Shown piece by piece: positions 33,601 through 46,296 of a stretch of 64,000 bases of DNA. Numbering within the stretch: position 1 is the first letter of the stretch; each line of letters begins with the position of its first letter. Source of the DNA: Copromyces sp. CBS 386.78 (Eukaryota; Ascomycota; Sordariomycetes; Sordariales; Sordariaceae); contig MU839082.1 in assembly GCA_030685235.1 (NCBI GenBank), positions 496,001-560,000 of the forward strand. The letters are read 5' to 3'. Made by a program: the position numbers and the translations under genes. The notes under the pieces were generated by a model that searched no databases, was not told the origin of the DNA, and saw nothing but the letters and a program-made list of their open reading frames with translations.

Positions 33601-36600
33601 TTCGACTCCGTTGTTTGTCTCAGTTTCTCCTCAGTGTGTGTGCGGATGTTACGCCTCTGTGACAGGCAAATCCTCCATCTTAACTACATAGACTGACACA
33701 ATGTGAATCAAATCCCACCTTTCCCACCTATCCAACAACCGTCCACAGCCACTCGGGTGACACATAACACGGACCATCACACACTACGATCGATGTCCCT
33801 TTTTCGATTTTCTTTCACGGGAGTGGGGGCGTGGCACGGGTATTTCTTTTCGACCGTTGGTTGGTTCGTAAATGGACCAATGATGGAAGTCCATTTCCCT
33901 AATTGTCGTAACGTCCAATGTCCCGTCCGTGTCAATCCGGGGTTGGCGTTACATCAAGAACATTCAGCCTGTGCAAGCAGTGGTAGGGTAGCTTCCTTGT
34001 TACGACGAAGACGAAGACGATGAAGACTGCGACACAAAAAGCCACAAGTGCGGGAATGGAGACGGAACGAAGTGGTAAGCGTTTTCATCAAAACGGCTGC
34101 TGCTGTTTGTGTGTTCGTTGATTGATCCATGCAGGATTTCCATGTTTGTGTTCATGGAGACCTACGATACCGAGCTTCCCGCGCTCTGGCGGAAGATAGT
34201 TTGATAGAGGTAAACCTCTCAGAGTGTCTCGTCTCAGACAGCAAGCAGCACGCCAAAGAGACCACGGATAAGATCATCTACTGCTCCGAAAAGGGCCAGC
34301 ATAGCGACTGGTCCTCCTCGCCGTCGACCACCACACTATTATATGCGCCATGGCGGCCTTCCTACCCTTCCGTCAGAGACACAGTACAGATATCTTGGAG
34401 AACCTCCATCACCACCTTTAGCCGACTCAGGTCGCATTGCATTCGCAGTTCTCGGTTGTAGCCTTCCGCTCGGCAGTGTAGGCAACTTTTGTTGAGGTTC
34501 TGTGAACAAACAACATGCAAGGTTCACGCGCAGTACCATCGAAGGTGACATCCGGCCGGCCTTTAAATATGTACCTACTTGAGAGCATCAAACCCGGGAG
34601 TCAGACAGAGAATTGAGGGATTTCGGTGTTGACTTTTCGGCAGGGTTCGTGGAGTGATGAATGAACACCCGACATACATACAACGAAAGGATGATATACT
34701 TGGGAGAGTAAGGCTACGTATATAACGCGGCAATACAACTCCTCACGCCCTTTAACTTCCACTTCTTTTCCACCCCTCTGCTCGCCTCGACAGAGTCCGA
34801 AAAGACAGATGCCATCAGCGCAGAGATATGCATCAACATGCGCACAGCATAGGGCAGTTATTAATTGGCAAGCCGCGAGCCGACAGACATCGAGATTTGC
34901 TCACTGCCCTGCCTTGCCCCGGGATCCGAGTTCGACTGTACGCAAATCTCTTTGTCCGAGCGAGGGCTTCATGAGAATGGCATGTAAAACTGGATATCAC
35001 CCAGGGACGTGATAAAGGGTGAAGGCAAAACTGAACTGATAACTTTATTGCGTTATATATGTTCAGCGGTCTGGTCGTTCCGTCTGGTCGGGTTCGTATT
35101 GAATGAGCAAGACGGGATAAGGTCCATGCCATGGCCTGGCTGGCGGTTAGTCGTCCCATGGCAGGCTTCCCGACAGTGTTTGTAAAGTTAAGCTTGTCGT
35201 CGCTGGTTAACTTCTCGGTTTGCTCTTTGACGTTGGTATGGCATGTAAGGTACTAAGACCGAGTAATCGATCGTCCCGTGGTCCATGATTTGTCTATATT
35301 GCCCGTGATCCGAGATTGGATGGTAAGTGCGGCTGCGGTTGTCCATATCCCCGTACGTCGTCCAGCCTCCGGAGGGCTCAGACAGGGTCGATAAACCCGT
35401 AAAGCTAGCGAATCTTCATCATAATACCGAATACCTACCTACTCGTTATAAAACTGAAGTAGCATCTGTTTTGGCAAGATGAAGAGGTAGCTGAATGTCC
35501 AAATGTTGCTCCGTCTGGTCGTTAACCTTAGCTGGGGAAGGACCGAACATCCATCGACCCAACCTTTGAGTAGTCTTCTGGAAACGGCCGAGCGCTCGTG
35601 AAATGAAACCCAACTACTAGCCACCATGAACCTGAACATCAATCATCACGGGATTGTACACGTGTACCTGTAGGTAAAGCCTCAAAGGCCACTGTTTGTT
35701 TTCCAGCAATGCAGTCCATGATGATCCTGATATCTAGTTTAGAGTTGAGGAGTGCACAACTCAAAATGCTGGAGAGGATCGTCTGAAACTTCAATGATGG
35801 TGTGGTGGTGGTGTTGATAAACTTCCATTACAGTCAGCAACGGACAAGCCCGCCCGTCAGCCACAACCGAACGTTGTGTCTCGATCTCATCACCGTTGAA
35901 AATTGTGGTGTAGTTCCTTGCAGCTGCCATGATACCTATCACGTTACACAAACTACAACGTATTTATCGATTGGAGTGCGGCATTCCTAGGGGATTTATC
36001 AAGTCTAACCATGGCGATTGCCGACTATACTAAGGTTTTATGAAACGAACAGAGCTGTTGACCGTTCTTCGTCAATCCGATCTCGATAGACCACACAGAG
36101 GAAAGGCCAGGCCTGACACGTGGAAGAAAAGAGGTGCCCTATGCAGTATGAAGGACCAGTCCACGCCAAGAACAAAGGCCCACAAACGAGCAGAAAAACA
36201 CCATTTGTACATTCCAGCATTCGCACAGCGATTCCGATAGTAACCGGCGACCTGGATTTGTTTTGTAGCCCGGCACGGCCCAGCTCCTCCCTGTGATCAC
36301 CTGACAAGATAGCCACCATTTCGGTCATTTGCAAGTTTGCTACGACTGATTGACGGTCCCGAGGTTGGCGTGATATCGTAGCGGTGATAGCTCTTGTGCG
36401 TTCTTTTATTACGCGATCTATTTTGTTGTGGACAAGTTGTCCACAAGGATCGGTCGAGCCAACAGTCAGACACTTGTTCTCATCCCATACGCACTGCCAC
36501 TCTATAAATGTTTTTCGAATTCTCCAGCAGTCAGAAACGACACCACCACCGGTTCTCCACGCAAATCACATCGAAAATTTCACGATAGGCAGGTGGAATT

Positions 36601-36981
36601 TAGCGTTTTCGGGGAAAGGAGCCTTGATCTTCGGGTGGACCATCTCTCTTACACCAAGTTTCTGTGCAATTCCAACTTTCAGATGACCAACCGAAAGATC
36701 GTTGCCCGTGTGCGTCGTAGCTGCGTGTACACTGTCCCGTTGCTCGCTACAGAATGTTGAATCGACAGTTGCGCAGGCTGAGAATGACAGATCAGCAGCC
36801 AGACAAACTGACGGCTCGTTTTGTGCTAGACAAAAATTGTCAACGGATGCATCTGGATGGAGCGGCGGAAACGGTTTCTCGACTGTGGTTGGTTGGTTTC
36901 TCAAAAAGCTCGAGTCACGGCGCGGACTTTTCTCCTTCGGGTGTTCCATGCTTACTGCCTACATGATGCGAAAGAGGCGGT
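30629..36981. other. Gene-poor region of 6.3 kb
   Basis: I find no gene I can support. Frames up to 235 codons (32984-33691, plus) lack motifs, conserved-looking blocks or coding bias and overlap frames on the other strand. TATA-like strings occur at 31798-31808 (followed by AAAACC) and 34721-34728. A 21-nt palindrome lies at 36426-36446. It may carry non-coding transcripts or distal regulatory DNA. Confidence 0.5.
36426..36446. repeat. Perfect short palindrome TTGTGGACAA-N-TTGTCCACAA
   Basis: Two 10-bp arms around one G. Could be a dimeric factor site; there is no other support. Confidence 0.4.
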
Positions 36982-39900
36982 CTAGCTGCCCAACTCGAGA
37001 GCCTCAACTATCGATTTCACAGACCCCTTTTCAGCCTTACCCCAATCAACACCCTTTAGCTTCTCTGCTGCTAGGTCATTGAGGCTAATCGAGGTTAGTC
37101 CCCAGAGTTCATCGACAATGACGCTCCTGATACGCGGCCATGGATGCATCATGAGGGCACCGAGTCTCTTACGAGCGTCCGTGATGCCCTCTTGTTTCCT
37201 CTGTTCATCTGTACCGTCCACAGATGCCTGCTCAGAGCCGCGGGTCCGACCGAGCTCAGCGACGGCGCCGTAGACTCTGATGCAAGCCTCAATCTTGCGG
37301 ACGTTACCCGTCTTGTAGCAAGCTTTCTGGACCTGTAAGCATAGGCTCTTGTAGTTGATCTTGTCACATGTCTCCAAGATGCCCACATGGAGTAGGAAAG
37401 CGATGACCTCCAATGTTGGAACTAGCACGCGGTCCTGGCCTTGCCTGCTTTTGAGATTTCGAACAAGTGCAGTGCACACAGCGTCGGACTTTTCCTTTGA
37501 CTGCTGGCAAAACTTGCAAAGGGCAGCTCTGGTAGCGATGACAAGCTCTTCGTTTCCGGTGTCGGCGGATGAGACAAGTCCTGCCAGGAGCTCTTCCATC
37601 CAGGTATCTGGGTCAGCCTTAAGCGTGTCTGATATGGTCGATTGTAGCACGTCTTCGAATAGTAAATTGAGCAAGAAGCCGAAGTAAACTCTGGAAGAGA
37701 AAGTCGATTCGCGAACCCTAGCAGAGAGACTGGAGCATGTTAGCATGTTTGTGAACAATAACGTTAGGCAGTCGGACTGTACTCACTTCGCCTTTAGAAT
37801 CAGAGCTAGAGCGGTCTGCGCTTCAGCTCTTACTTTATCCAACTTCTCAGCTGCGAGACGCAGAATGCGCAAGAACAATGCTGAAACAACCCGGAGAGCC
37901 TCATTTGGGGGAAGTTGATCAAGTCTCTCCCAGAGGAACTTTGTTGCCTTGATAGCCTGCAAGCGGACTAGAGACCCGACATCACCCCGTGCATTGGTAG
38001 TGTAGTCATCCAAGCCGGCGATGATGAGCTCGAGAAATGTGTCAATGTTTTCTCGCAAAATATCACTTTGAGTGAGACTGGAGAGGATGGAAACTCGGGT
38101 CTCGATGTCGTTATCACTCTTCCAACGCTCGACAAAGGCGCTGCACATTAAGCTTCTGTCCTGCTCAGCGACCTTCAAAGTCGCAAGTACGGAGTACGAC
38201 ATGGCGAGCGCAGCGAAGTATCCTGAGGCGGTAGTTGCTCGCCCAGATGGACGATGTCGGACAGCGTCAGCCCATTCGCGGACCACGTTCTCTCGCTCAG
38301 CATCCTCACAGAATATGAGAAGAATGAGCGCGGCTTCGGAAGCTACACAGATGATCTCCGGCTCTGGACGGACCAGCCATTTTGCCAGGTTAGCTTTGGC
38401 AAGTCCTGCAATCGTTTTGACCTGTTCAGGTCTAGGCGTCATCTTCGTTACCAGGCTGGAAATCTCAGTGCCACTCTTTGCGAAGAGGGCTCGTCCAGGC
38501 AGGAGTGTTGTCTCGGCTGGCTTTGACATAGCGCCATTGCTGGTCAGTACAGATAACTGCAATACCGGGAAGGAGGAGATGATCAAAGAGCTCGCTCCTT
38601 CGGCGATCAATTCAGGTTTGCGGTATGTTTTGATGTCTGCGTCTGTAAGAATTTCCGTCAACCCCGCAAGAGAGTTGGAAACGAAGTCCGACATAGAGTC
38701 GTGGGAAGTGGTGCTTCCTGTATCTTGAGACGCGCTTGCAATATTTGGAAAGGCATCAAGCAATGATGCGAAGCTCATGAGCAGCCCATGTCTTTCCTCC
38801 ACTTGTCGTACTTGCAATGACTTGACCCGGTCAAGGACCATAGCCATGAAATGCGTGAGCCTTGCAGCTGAATCAGGGACGCCCAAGGCAAGCTCTGAAG
38901 CAATGGTGCCAAAAGACGCTCCTGCTGCTCGCCTTGCCATGGCGTCGAAATCACCAATACCTCTCCACCCGAGGAGAGCGTGCAAAATGGCCTCGCCATA
39001 TTGGCTCGATAATTTGGTGACATTCAGGGCAACCTCCTGGAGTGCTCTGGATCTCCGAGCTACAGAATGGTAGTCGACTGTTTGGACCACCCAAATCCCC
39101 TTCTCAACTGTATCAGGATGGCGGCCAATCAATTCCTGCAAGGCGGCAGAAGAACCGCGTCTGATGTTTCCTGAAGGGTCCAGGCATGCAGCCACCACGA
39201 GTTCGGTAGCTAGAATCTGGAGCATAGAGACTTGTTGGTTGTAGGACCTGGTTGATACCGTAGAGCTAGTAGGGACTGCAAGCAGTTCCTTCGTACTATA
39301 TCTACGTGCGAGTGCCCATATGCCGAAGCACGCCGCATCTCGAACATTGGTGCCGATAGATCCGCCAGAAGTTCCTCGCCTTTCGAACGAAAGCCCGGTC
39401 AAAAGGGCGTTGATAATGCCATCAAGATTCTCTGCAGGGGGTGAGCGTCTGTATAGAAGGTGGGACAGGGTGAGCATCAGCCCATGCCACTCGAGAGGAT
39501 CAACGGCGCCAATGTCCTTGATTGGCGGTGCGTTGGTATTCTTCGGGTCCTTGACCCATAGGACGTTTTTATTCAGCGAGTCAATCACGGCTTCGACAAC
39601 TTCTGAGGCCATGTCAGGATCAAGCTTTAAGGTGATGACACTGAGAGCTTTGCTGGCAGCGAACCGGACTGGCGTATCATTGTCTGCCAGGTTTTCGAGT
39701 AAGAAACCAATGGTGGTTTCAATGATATCCATACTCGGCATATCCTGACTGGACATGCGCAAGATAGAAACCGCAATTGACCGAACCACCTTGATCATAG
39801 TCTTGCGCGCCAGAGCCGATGACATGACTGACCCGGCAGCATCTTGATCAGTGGCAGCCCCATGGACCTCACGAAACAAAGTCAGCAGATATTTGTCCAT

Positions 39901-40880
39901 GTCGGAGGTGTCGATTGACGAGACGAGAACGCCGGACAGGAAGGAGAGAACGCCAATGTAATGGTACGGTGTTCTCTGGAGTCCCTCTTGGGGGCGAAGA
40001 GCGGAGAGAGCCCAGTTTACCAAGGCATCCAACACGCCCAGTTGTTGCATGTCTCTGCGCATGGAAATACGGACCAAGAGGGCTTTTGCGGCATCTCGCT
40101 CCTTGCCTGGGGAGGCAAGATACTTGATGGCCAGGGGCAGGATCCGAGTAGTTATACTGGGAAGACCTTGTGGCCACTGGAGACCAGGAATAGGCACGAG
40201 ATCATCCTGCTCGACATCGGTTGATGAGATGGTGGCCAGGTCAAAAGGGGCAAGCATGAGATGTGAAAGCCACAATAAGACAATATACCTCTCCTCCCAA
40301 GTCCACTGCGGACCGGTACCAGCGGTGGTGTTACTGGCATCAGCGGAGGAGGGCTGTGCATCTTGATGTCTTTCTGACTCCTCGAGAGCCGAGAGTACAA
40401 GCTCCAGGTACTTTGTCTCGTTGTTGAGAAAGCGGACAATGACCTTTTCACCGCGGATCTTGCAGAAAGTGTACAAGATCTTGCAAATGGCCCTCGGCAA
40501 CGGAGTCAACAAATCAGATCGGGTTGACAGCAGCTTGTTCCGGTAACGAGACTGCTGGTACTCGAGGAAGTTCTCTGCAAGGATAGGAAGCCATTTGGGT
40601 AGGTAGGGGTCCAGAAGCTGAGGAAGTTCTTGGAAAGGATCAAGTAGCTGTGGATCTCATTAGTCCTAGATGCCTCCTCCATCGTATATAGGACTTTAAA
40701 GACACTTACTCCGGCAATAATGCGCTCCAGCTCACGAGAACGCACACGGGACCTGACTACAGTACCGCCTGAGCCATTCTGCTTCCTGAGGAAGGGGACG
40801 AGGGAGGTGTCGAAATCGATGATGAGGTCATTGGATATCTTTTGTAGCTTGATGTCCAAGTCGTCTTCTGGCGCGTCCAT
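36982..40880 (-). CDS. TBCD: Tubulin-folding cofactor D (TBCD/Alp1/Cin1)
   Basis: Cofactor D captures beta-tubulin from chaperonin intermediates and helps assemble alpha/beta-tubulin dimers. Three exons: 40710-40880, 37787-40647 and 36982-37729, 1259 aa, with splice phases that agree. The start MDAPEDDLDIKLQKISNDL is typical of fungal cofactor D. Exon 2 opens LLDPFQELPQLLDPYLPKWL and continues with the diagnostic blocks ICKILYTFCKIRGEKVIVRF and WEERYIVLLWLSHLMLAPFD; the remainder is HEAT-repeat helices to the end, with ARVRESTFSSRVYFGFLLNL across the last junction. Length fits the family (about 1200 aa). The frame is open upstream of 40880 through a possible further intron (40916-40969), so an N-terminal extension is possible but less likely than 5' UTR introns. 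Confidence 0.93.
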
Positions 40881-41728
40881 GTTGATGACGCAGTCCACTC
40901 TCCAAGTTTGATGGTCTAGGACTGAGTGATGATTTCAAGTGGGATGGTTGATGCTTGTCGTTCACTCACCTATGTCCAGGCCGTTGTAGTGCGGTCGGTG
41001 CCTGCCGTGAGACTGTGAGGGGGCACTGCCAAGGAACGAAGACAGCTGATTGGCGCCTGCGGTTAATGACCTGAGTGCTGCTGTACCCCGCTTCGACCAG
41101 GGGTAGCTCTTACCTCCACCTCAACGTCACTGCAAAACATTCCACTGCTCAAAAGAAGGAGCACTCAATAACTTCAGTCATATCAAGAAGGCAGTATGGA
41201 TACGCGCTCCGCTATATCATCGAAATCTCGCGCCTGCCTCAATTGATAAAATGAACAAGCGGAGCCGAAGGTTCATCCGCTAGGCAGCAGCACCCGCACC
41301 TTTTCGAGGGCTCCGTTTTCCGCTTCACGGCCATTTGGCAATGCTGTTCTGTTCGGTCACAACATAACCAACAACAAACAACAAACAAACTCCCTCCCTA
41401 CCTTCTCACCACAGCCATTCAGACATCATGTTGGCCACAGCATGGACCGACCGCGATAGTGTCAATACTGTTTGATTCTCATTCAGGTACAGTTTGTCCA
41501 ATTTACCCCAATATTCGACCCAAATCCCACCAACAGAACAAACACCATTACCGGTTACCCCGAGCCGCCCGTATTCCATTCCACCAAGTATCACATCACG
41601 CCAACCACCATATCGTACAACCATTGAACCAACAAAGGAGCCATAGCCCAAAAACGCCATCGCGGAGGCCCGAAGGAAAAGGACGAGAGGAAAACACACA
41701 ACGAGAAACAAAGACGCAAAAAGTGGCA
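40881..41728. other. Upstream region of TBCD and 3' flank of the GH76 gene
   Basis: On the minus strand two GT..AG introns can be drawn: 40916-40969 (GTGAGT..CCTAG) and one from GTAAGA near 41114 to CCGCAG near 41065. The ATG near 41139 opens a short frame that, spliced this way, stops at ACATAG just before the second donor, so a small upstream ORF is possible. The stretch 41150-41728 holds nothing recognised. Confidence 0.4.
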
Positions 41729-42928
41729 CTACTTCTTGCTCGCCGCCAACGCACCCACCAGCACATCCATGGCCGAGCTGTGTGTTGCTGCCGTCGGCCC
41801 CTTGCCTGCCTCGGCTGGCCCTGCCCAGTTGATGCCCAGCTGGTTCTTGGAGTTGCGGTTGTGGGCCCAGATCGAGTCGGCGTTCTTGAGGATGGCGTCC
41901 CGGAAGTTGTCGTGCGGCGCTACCCTGTGGAGGTAGGCCAGATTGCGCACAAAGATGCCCTTGAACTGGCTTCCGTCGTCGCCACAGTTGGGTTCGCACC
42001 GGTCGATCTCGCGGATGATACCCGTATCATCCTGAAGCGCCTTGAGCGCCGCATTCGCAATCTTGACGGCGTCGGCCACGTAAGACTGGTCGCCCGTCGC
42101 CTTGGACAACTCCACCAGACCGCCCAAGATCACGCCCTGGTTGTACGACCACGTCTGCATTCCGTTGTTGACGCAGCCATTGTCCGTTTGCTTCAGCCCG
42201 TCGTTGATGAGGCCCTTGTCGTTGATCATGCCGCTCTGCTTGAACCAGTTCCAGACCTTGAGGACCTGGCGTATCTGCGAGTCCTTCCTGTTTGCCACCC
42301 GGTTGGCGAGGCCGGCGCCTAGGGCGATGAACAGTTCGTTTGCAATGGCATTCTTATATGTCTTGTCCTTGCTCCACCAGACGCCTCCTCCGCATGTGTT
42401 GTCGATGCCATTCTCCGCCATATCATCAAAGATGTGCTGCGCAGCGTCCAGCATATTGGCATCGCCTGTTGTGTCCCATCCCCGCAGCAGGGCCAGTCCC
42501 CACCAGCCCTCGTCGTCATAAAAGTTGTTGAGGAAGTTAGGGAAGCCCTGCGCCTTTCGTTTTGATTGTTTGGTCTTTGCCTCGTACTTGTACGTCGCGA
42601 CGATCTTTCCGTTGTTCAGCTTCTTGTCCGCCGTTGCGGCCGTCTTTTGCGCATTGCTGAAGGTGTTCGCGAAGACGTCTTTGACCTTTACAGCATCACC
42701 GACGGCACTGTCTGCCAGAGCCAAGTCGCCCAAAACCGTGAGGCAGTTGGCGCTGTTCCACCAGCCCGTTGTTTTCCAGAGACCCGACGATTGCTCATAC
42801 CACTCTTGGAGTGCCTTGGCAGCATCTTGTGCGTTTTTGGTATAGGCGCTGTTGTCCGCCGCTCGGGGATGGTAGGATGTGAAAACGAGAGCCCGGGCGG
42901 CGAGAGCACCCCATTGAATGGCCACCAT
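41729..42928 (-). CDS. GH76 family alpha-1,6-mannanase-like secreted enzyme
   Basis: GH76 members cleave or transfer alpha-1,6-mannan in fungal cell walls. Single exon, 399 aa. The start at 42928 (MVAIQWGALAARALVF) gives a short hydrophobic leader and lies about 100 nt downstream of a TATA box; an upstream in-frame extension exists but would bury that leader. The catalytic pair is in FYDDEGWWGLALLRG (Asp138, Asp139). Other family blocks are TGWWNSANCLTVLGDLALAD, CGGGVWWSKDKTYKNAIANE, MQTWSYNQGVILGGLVELSK and KGIFVRNLAYL. The C-terminus (DVLVGALAASKK) lacks a clear GPI signal, unlike the Dfg5/Dcw1 wall cross-linkers, so a soluble secreted mannanase is more likely. The signal peptide is weak by eye. 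Confidence 0.88.
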   Translation of the reverse strand: MVAIQWGALAARALVFTSYHPRAADNSAYTKNAQDAAKALQEWYEQSSGLWKTTGWWNSANCLTVLGDLALADSAVGDAVKVKDVFANTFSNAQKTAATADKKLNNGKIVATYKYEAKTKQSKRKAQGFPNFLNNFYDDEGWWGLALLRGWDTTGDANMLDAAQHIFDDMAENGIDNTCGGGVWWSKDKTYKNAIANELFIALGAGLANRVANRKDSQIRQVLKVWNWFKQSGMINDKGLINDGLKQTDNGCVNNGMQTWSYNQGVILGGLVELSKATGDQSYVADAVKIANAALKALQDDTGIIREIDRCEPNCGDDGSQFKGIFVRNLAYLHRVAPHDNFRDAILKNADSIWAHNRNSKNQLGINWAGPAEAGKGPTAATHSSAMDVLVGALAASKK

Positions 42929-45900
42929 AGTGATCGAAAAGAGAGAATGGAGGGATAGCGATGGTCGGCGAGAAGCAAGTCTCTTGGATGACAAGTTCGG
43001 TGTGGGAGAATCGGGGAGCACTCGCGGGCATATATACCCTGCATGGTCACCACGAGAGCCCCATCTGTTGGAACGGGCGAGTGATGCATTGGACATCAGC
43101 GAAAGGCGCGTGGATACCAAGCATGTCGTGCATCGTGCATCGTTTCTCCCATGTGTCGCCTTCTTTGACGCCAGGGACCTTACAAGTCTGTCCGACTTCA
43201 ACTAAGAATCCGAGACTTAACCCGTCATCCCTAATATGCGAGCCGCACTACGGCAGAAGCGAATCACTGCCTTCCTCCTCCTGACCCGTCATCATGGACA
43301 AAGCTGGCCCGTCAAACGATGGCAGGGCAGCAACCCGCAAAAGTTGCATATCTCTGATGATATCAGCGCGCAGCAGCTCGTTGGGCGGTCAGAGATTGAG
43401 GCTATCATTAACACTTCAGGGCAAGTATTTGTTGCCATAAACATACGTCAAATCACTAATATCTCCTCGGTCATAGGCTGCCAAGTGTTTCAGATCAAAA
43501 TTGGTGGCATGCCTGACCCAAGAACAGGGTTGGCACCTTGGATAAGCGACAAAGGAAGTTTGGAAGTTTGGGTTACCCCTAGCTTCGACTCGGGCCTTAC
43601 ACCGCTGCAGTCAGGGCGGCTTTGCTACAAAGCCTGAAGGATCCTGAATACAACGCTCCGTTGATTGGCGTCTAAAGCCCACGAGGAGCCTATTCACCCA
43701 CTCAGGGCGAAGAGAGGGCTCCGTCTCTTTTGGTCGCTTTTTCTTCGCCCCTTCGTTGCCTGTTGTGGACGTGCGAAAGCGGCGTTTCTGGTCCAACGTG
43801 AAGGGTCCCGAATTGGCAGCTCGGGTCATATCCAATGCTCCCTTTTCTGGTCAGAACACAGAGTGAGACAACAAGCGCCACGTGAGTGCCCTGTCTGGTG
43901 TGTCTCACGGGTGTATTCTTGGGATGCCTGTTGTCCTACCACATGTCATAGGGTTATTATAGCATGGCATGCTCTCTTTTTGTCTCTATTCACATCTATC
44001 ATCATCAGATTTCCCAGGTCCATTGCTTTCGACGGTAGAGGAAGTTTCCGTGCTGTTTAGACGGCCGCTGGTCAAGTGATCGGACCCGTTCATACGCGGC
44101 ACTGGGTAACTTGCGGCGTCAAAGTCCGGCTCCTGGCAAGCGACGGCAGTTGCTGAAGCAACCCGGCAATATCGCACGATCACGAAGCGCAGTCTGCTCG
44201 GTAGGTGTTCGGACAACCCGGGAATCGGCGATTGGCTCAGATGGTGACCGTCGGCCCAAGTACGGACGCACAAATGGAGAGTGTCTCATTGCTCCTTTAC
44301 TCACGACAAAGCCCCGAGCAGAGTACGGAAGGTGATACAGAGCGATGCTGTCGTGATGCGGCGATACCACGTCCGGGCATCCCTTCTTCTTCATCGTTGT
44401 ATGGCTGCTGTCGGCAGTCATAATCCCGGATTTCTAGACGGTTTTGTCCGCCCTCAGATGCAGTCTGCCTCACTTCCGGGGGCTCAAATGGGTCATGCGG
44501 ACGGGGCACAAGTCGAGACCCAATCTCCAGATTCATAAAGTCTTCTCTCACGACGTCTGATGCCGAAATGTGGCTGATGGGGAAGAGGCGGGAGTGGCTT
44601 GATTGTCAACGCGATGACGACATTGGCGTTCAGGTACTGCATTGTTCGGTGGGAATAACGAAGTTGTTCTATACTCTAAGAGTAGTACTGCCCCAACCGC
44701 AAATATGGACAAAATCCGATGGTGCACAGGAAATCCGGTACTCGCTCGGTCCCGATCTAGTATTCGTCTCTATCTACAGAGCTGACCATTGAACCTATGC
44801 CCTCATTCGGCATGACTGGGATGTCCTTATCCTATTAAGTTCGAAGCGCGACTTCGATAGGCCGTTGGCTTCCCAGCTGCTTGTTGAGTGGCCATTATCG
44901 CGCCCATTCCCAGCAAGGAGCTGGGTCAGATGGACCATATTTGGCGACGGTCCTTCCAAACGACTTTATCTCCTTTATCGGAACCGCGAGTCATCTCACA
45001 ATCATCGAGCTATCACATGTAATCAGGGACGAGGACAAAGCTTCGGCACTCTTGGTGTTTCTCAATCGTGGGCCATTTCCATTTCCAAATCCAAGTATGC
45101 ACCAAACCACCAACCGGGTCATTGGTTCACAAGCCCCTTCGTCTAACTTGGCTTCGTCATGAGCCTTGAGCGACCTCTTCCATCAGTAACACGCATAAGC
45201 GATGAAGGACGTCGGTAGTTGCTGTGTTCACCGTTCAGGGTGATCGGACTAGGTGATTCGATCTTGGCGATATCTGGGTTGCACGAGAGATACATGCGAA
45301 GCCGGGATCGGGGGCTCTTTTGAGTAACACAATTTCGGTCCACGGGGACATATACTAATCTCACGATGTACTGTCTGAGTAGTATACTGCTTTTCGGAAC
45401 AAGTGCCAGGTGGCTAAGACATTGGAAGGAAGGATTTGAGACTTCGAAAACACTACCCAGCCTTCTAGGTTCGGGTGAGTGATAAGCTGATAAGCTTCCG
45501 AGGAACAGGAAGAAGCTCTGGACAACAGCCACTGATGTCATCTAAAAAACAAATGGCTACAGGATCTCAGGGGCTGAGACAGATAGGGGTTGGTTGCCTG
45601 GGTTACCACGCCCGGGCTTTAGAACTAGTCCCTATTCTGAGTGATTTGATTGTTCACCACAACTTTTCAAGAATTTGAAAATTGGGGTAGGAGAACATGG
45701 GATTTGAAAGACCTGGGCCGAGGCCAGATGTATACTCATCCAGGTCTCTTGAACTTCGTAGTAGCCTCCGCGAGTTTGCTGTTGCAATGGCAACGTCCGC
45801 TTTTGCAACTCATTTGATGAAATAACCTCAAATGGATTCCAGACAGGAAAAAAAAAATGATTGGATGTATGAAACTACCCAGGAGACGTTTGCGATGGGA

Positions 45901-46296
45901 TTCTGAGTTTAAAATCAAGCATGTGGTGGATAAACTCTCGAAAGAAGTCCCGAATTTAGGGTGTGTGTAGAGTGCGTGTAAGTTGTCTTGAAATGCGAGT
46001 TCGTTTTCTCTTTTCGACTTCTTCAACACATCACTATCACTATCCTGGAGACCTTGAATCCATTGCAATTATTAGCTATCTCATCCATAGTATGTATTGT
46101 CTGGTTCTGTACAAAGTTCTCACAATCGACCACAGGTGCTGGAAAACTCAGAATCCTATCCGCTCTCCTATTATGTAGAAGCTTATCTACCATAGGAGTA
46201 GGTTCCGTTTCTACAAGGGACTACAAGTAAGCCAAAAACGCCGACGCCGTTTCTCTTAGGGTAACGGTGCAAACGTGTCGTTTTGGCTGACATGGG
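42929..46296. other. Intergenic region without a supported gene
   Basis: About 3.4 kb between the GH76 start and the 3' end of the Zn2Cys6 gene. Short frames (for example 44881-45162 plus, containing NDFISFIGTASHLTIIELSH) look locally protein-like, but no start, splice sites or family match support them. It could include a decayed gene. Confidence 0.45.
43030..43037 (-). promoter_or_regulatory. TATA box of the GH76 gene
   Basis: GGTATATATGCCC on the minus strand, about 100 nt upstream of the ATG at 42928, in a normal core-promoter position. Confidence 0.55.

Noticed and set aside
32984..33691. 235-codon plus-strand frame in the gene-poor interval
   Set aside because: No domain-like blocks, uneven composition, and overlap with other random frames; not enough for a gene call.
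41459..42322. 287-codon plus-strand frame antisense to the GH76 gene
   Set aside because: Overlaps the GH76 coding region with clear catalytic motifs on the opposite strand.
44881..45162. Short frame with locally protein-like text (NDFISFIGTASHLTIIELSH)
   Set aside because: No start context, splice sites or recognised family; may be a gene relic but cannot be supported.
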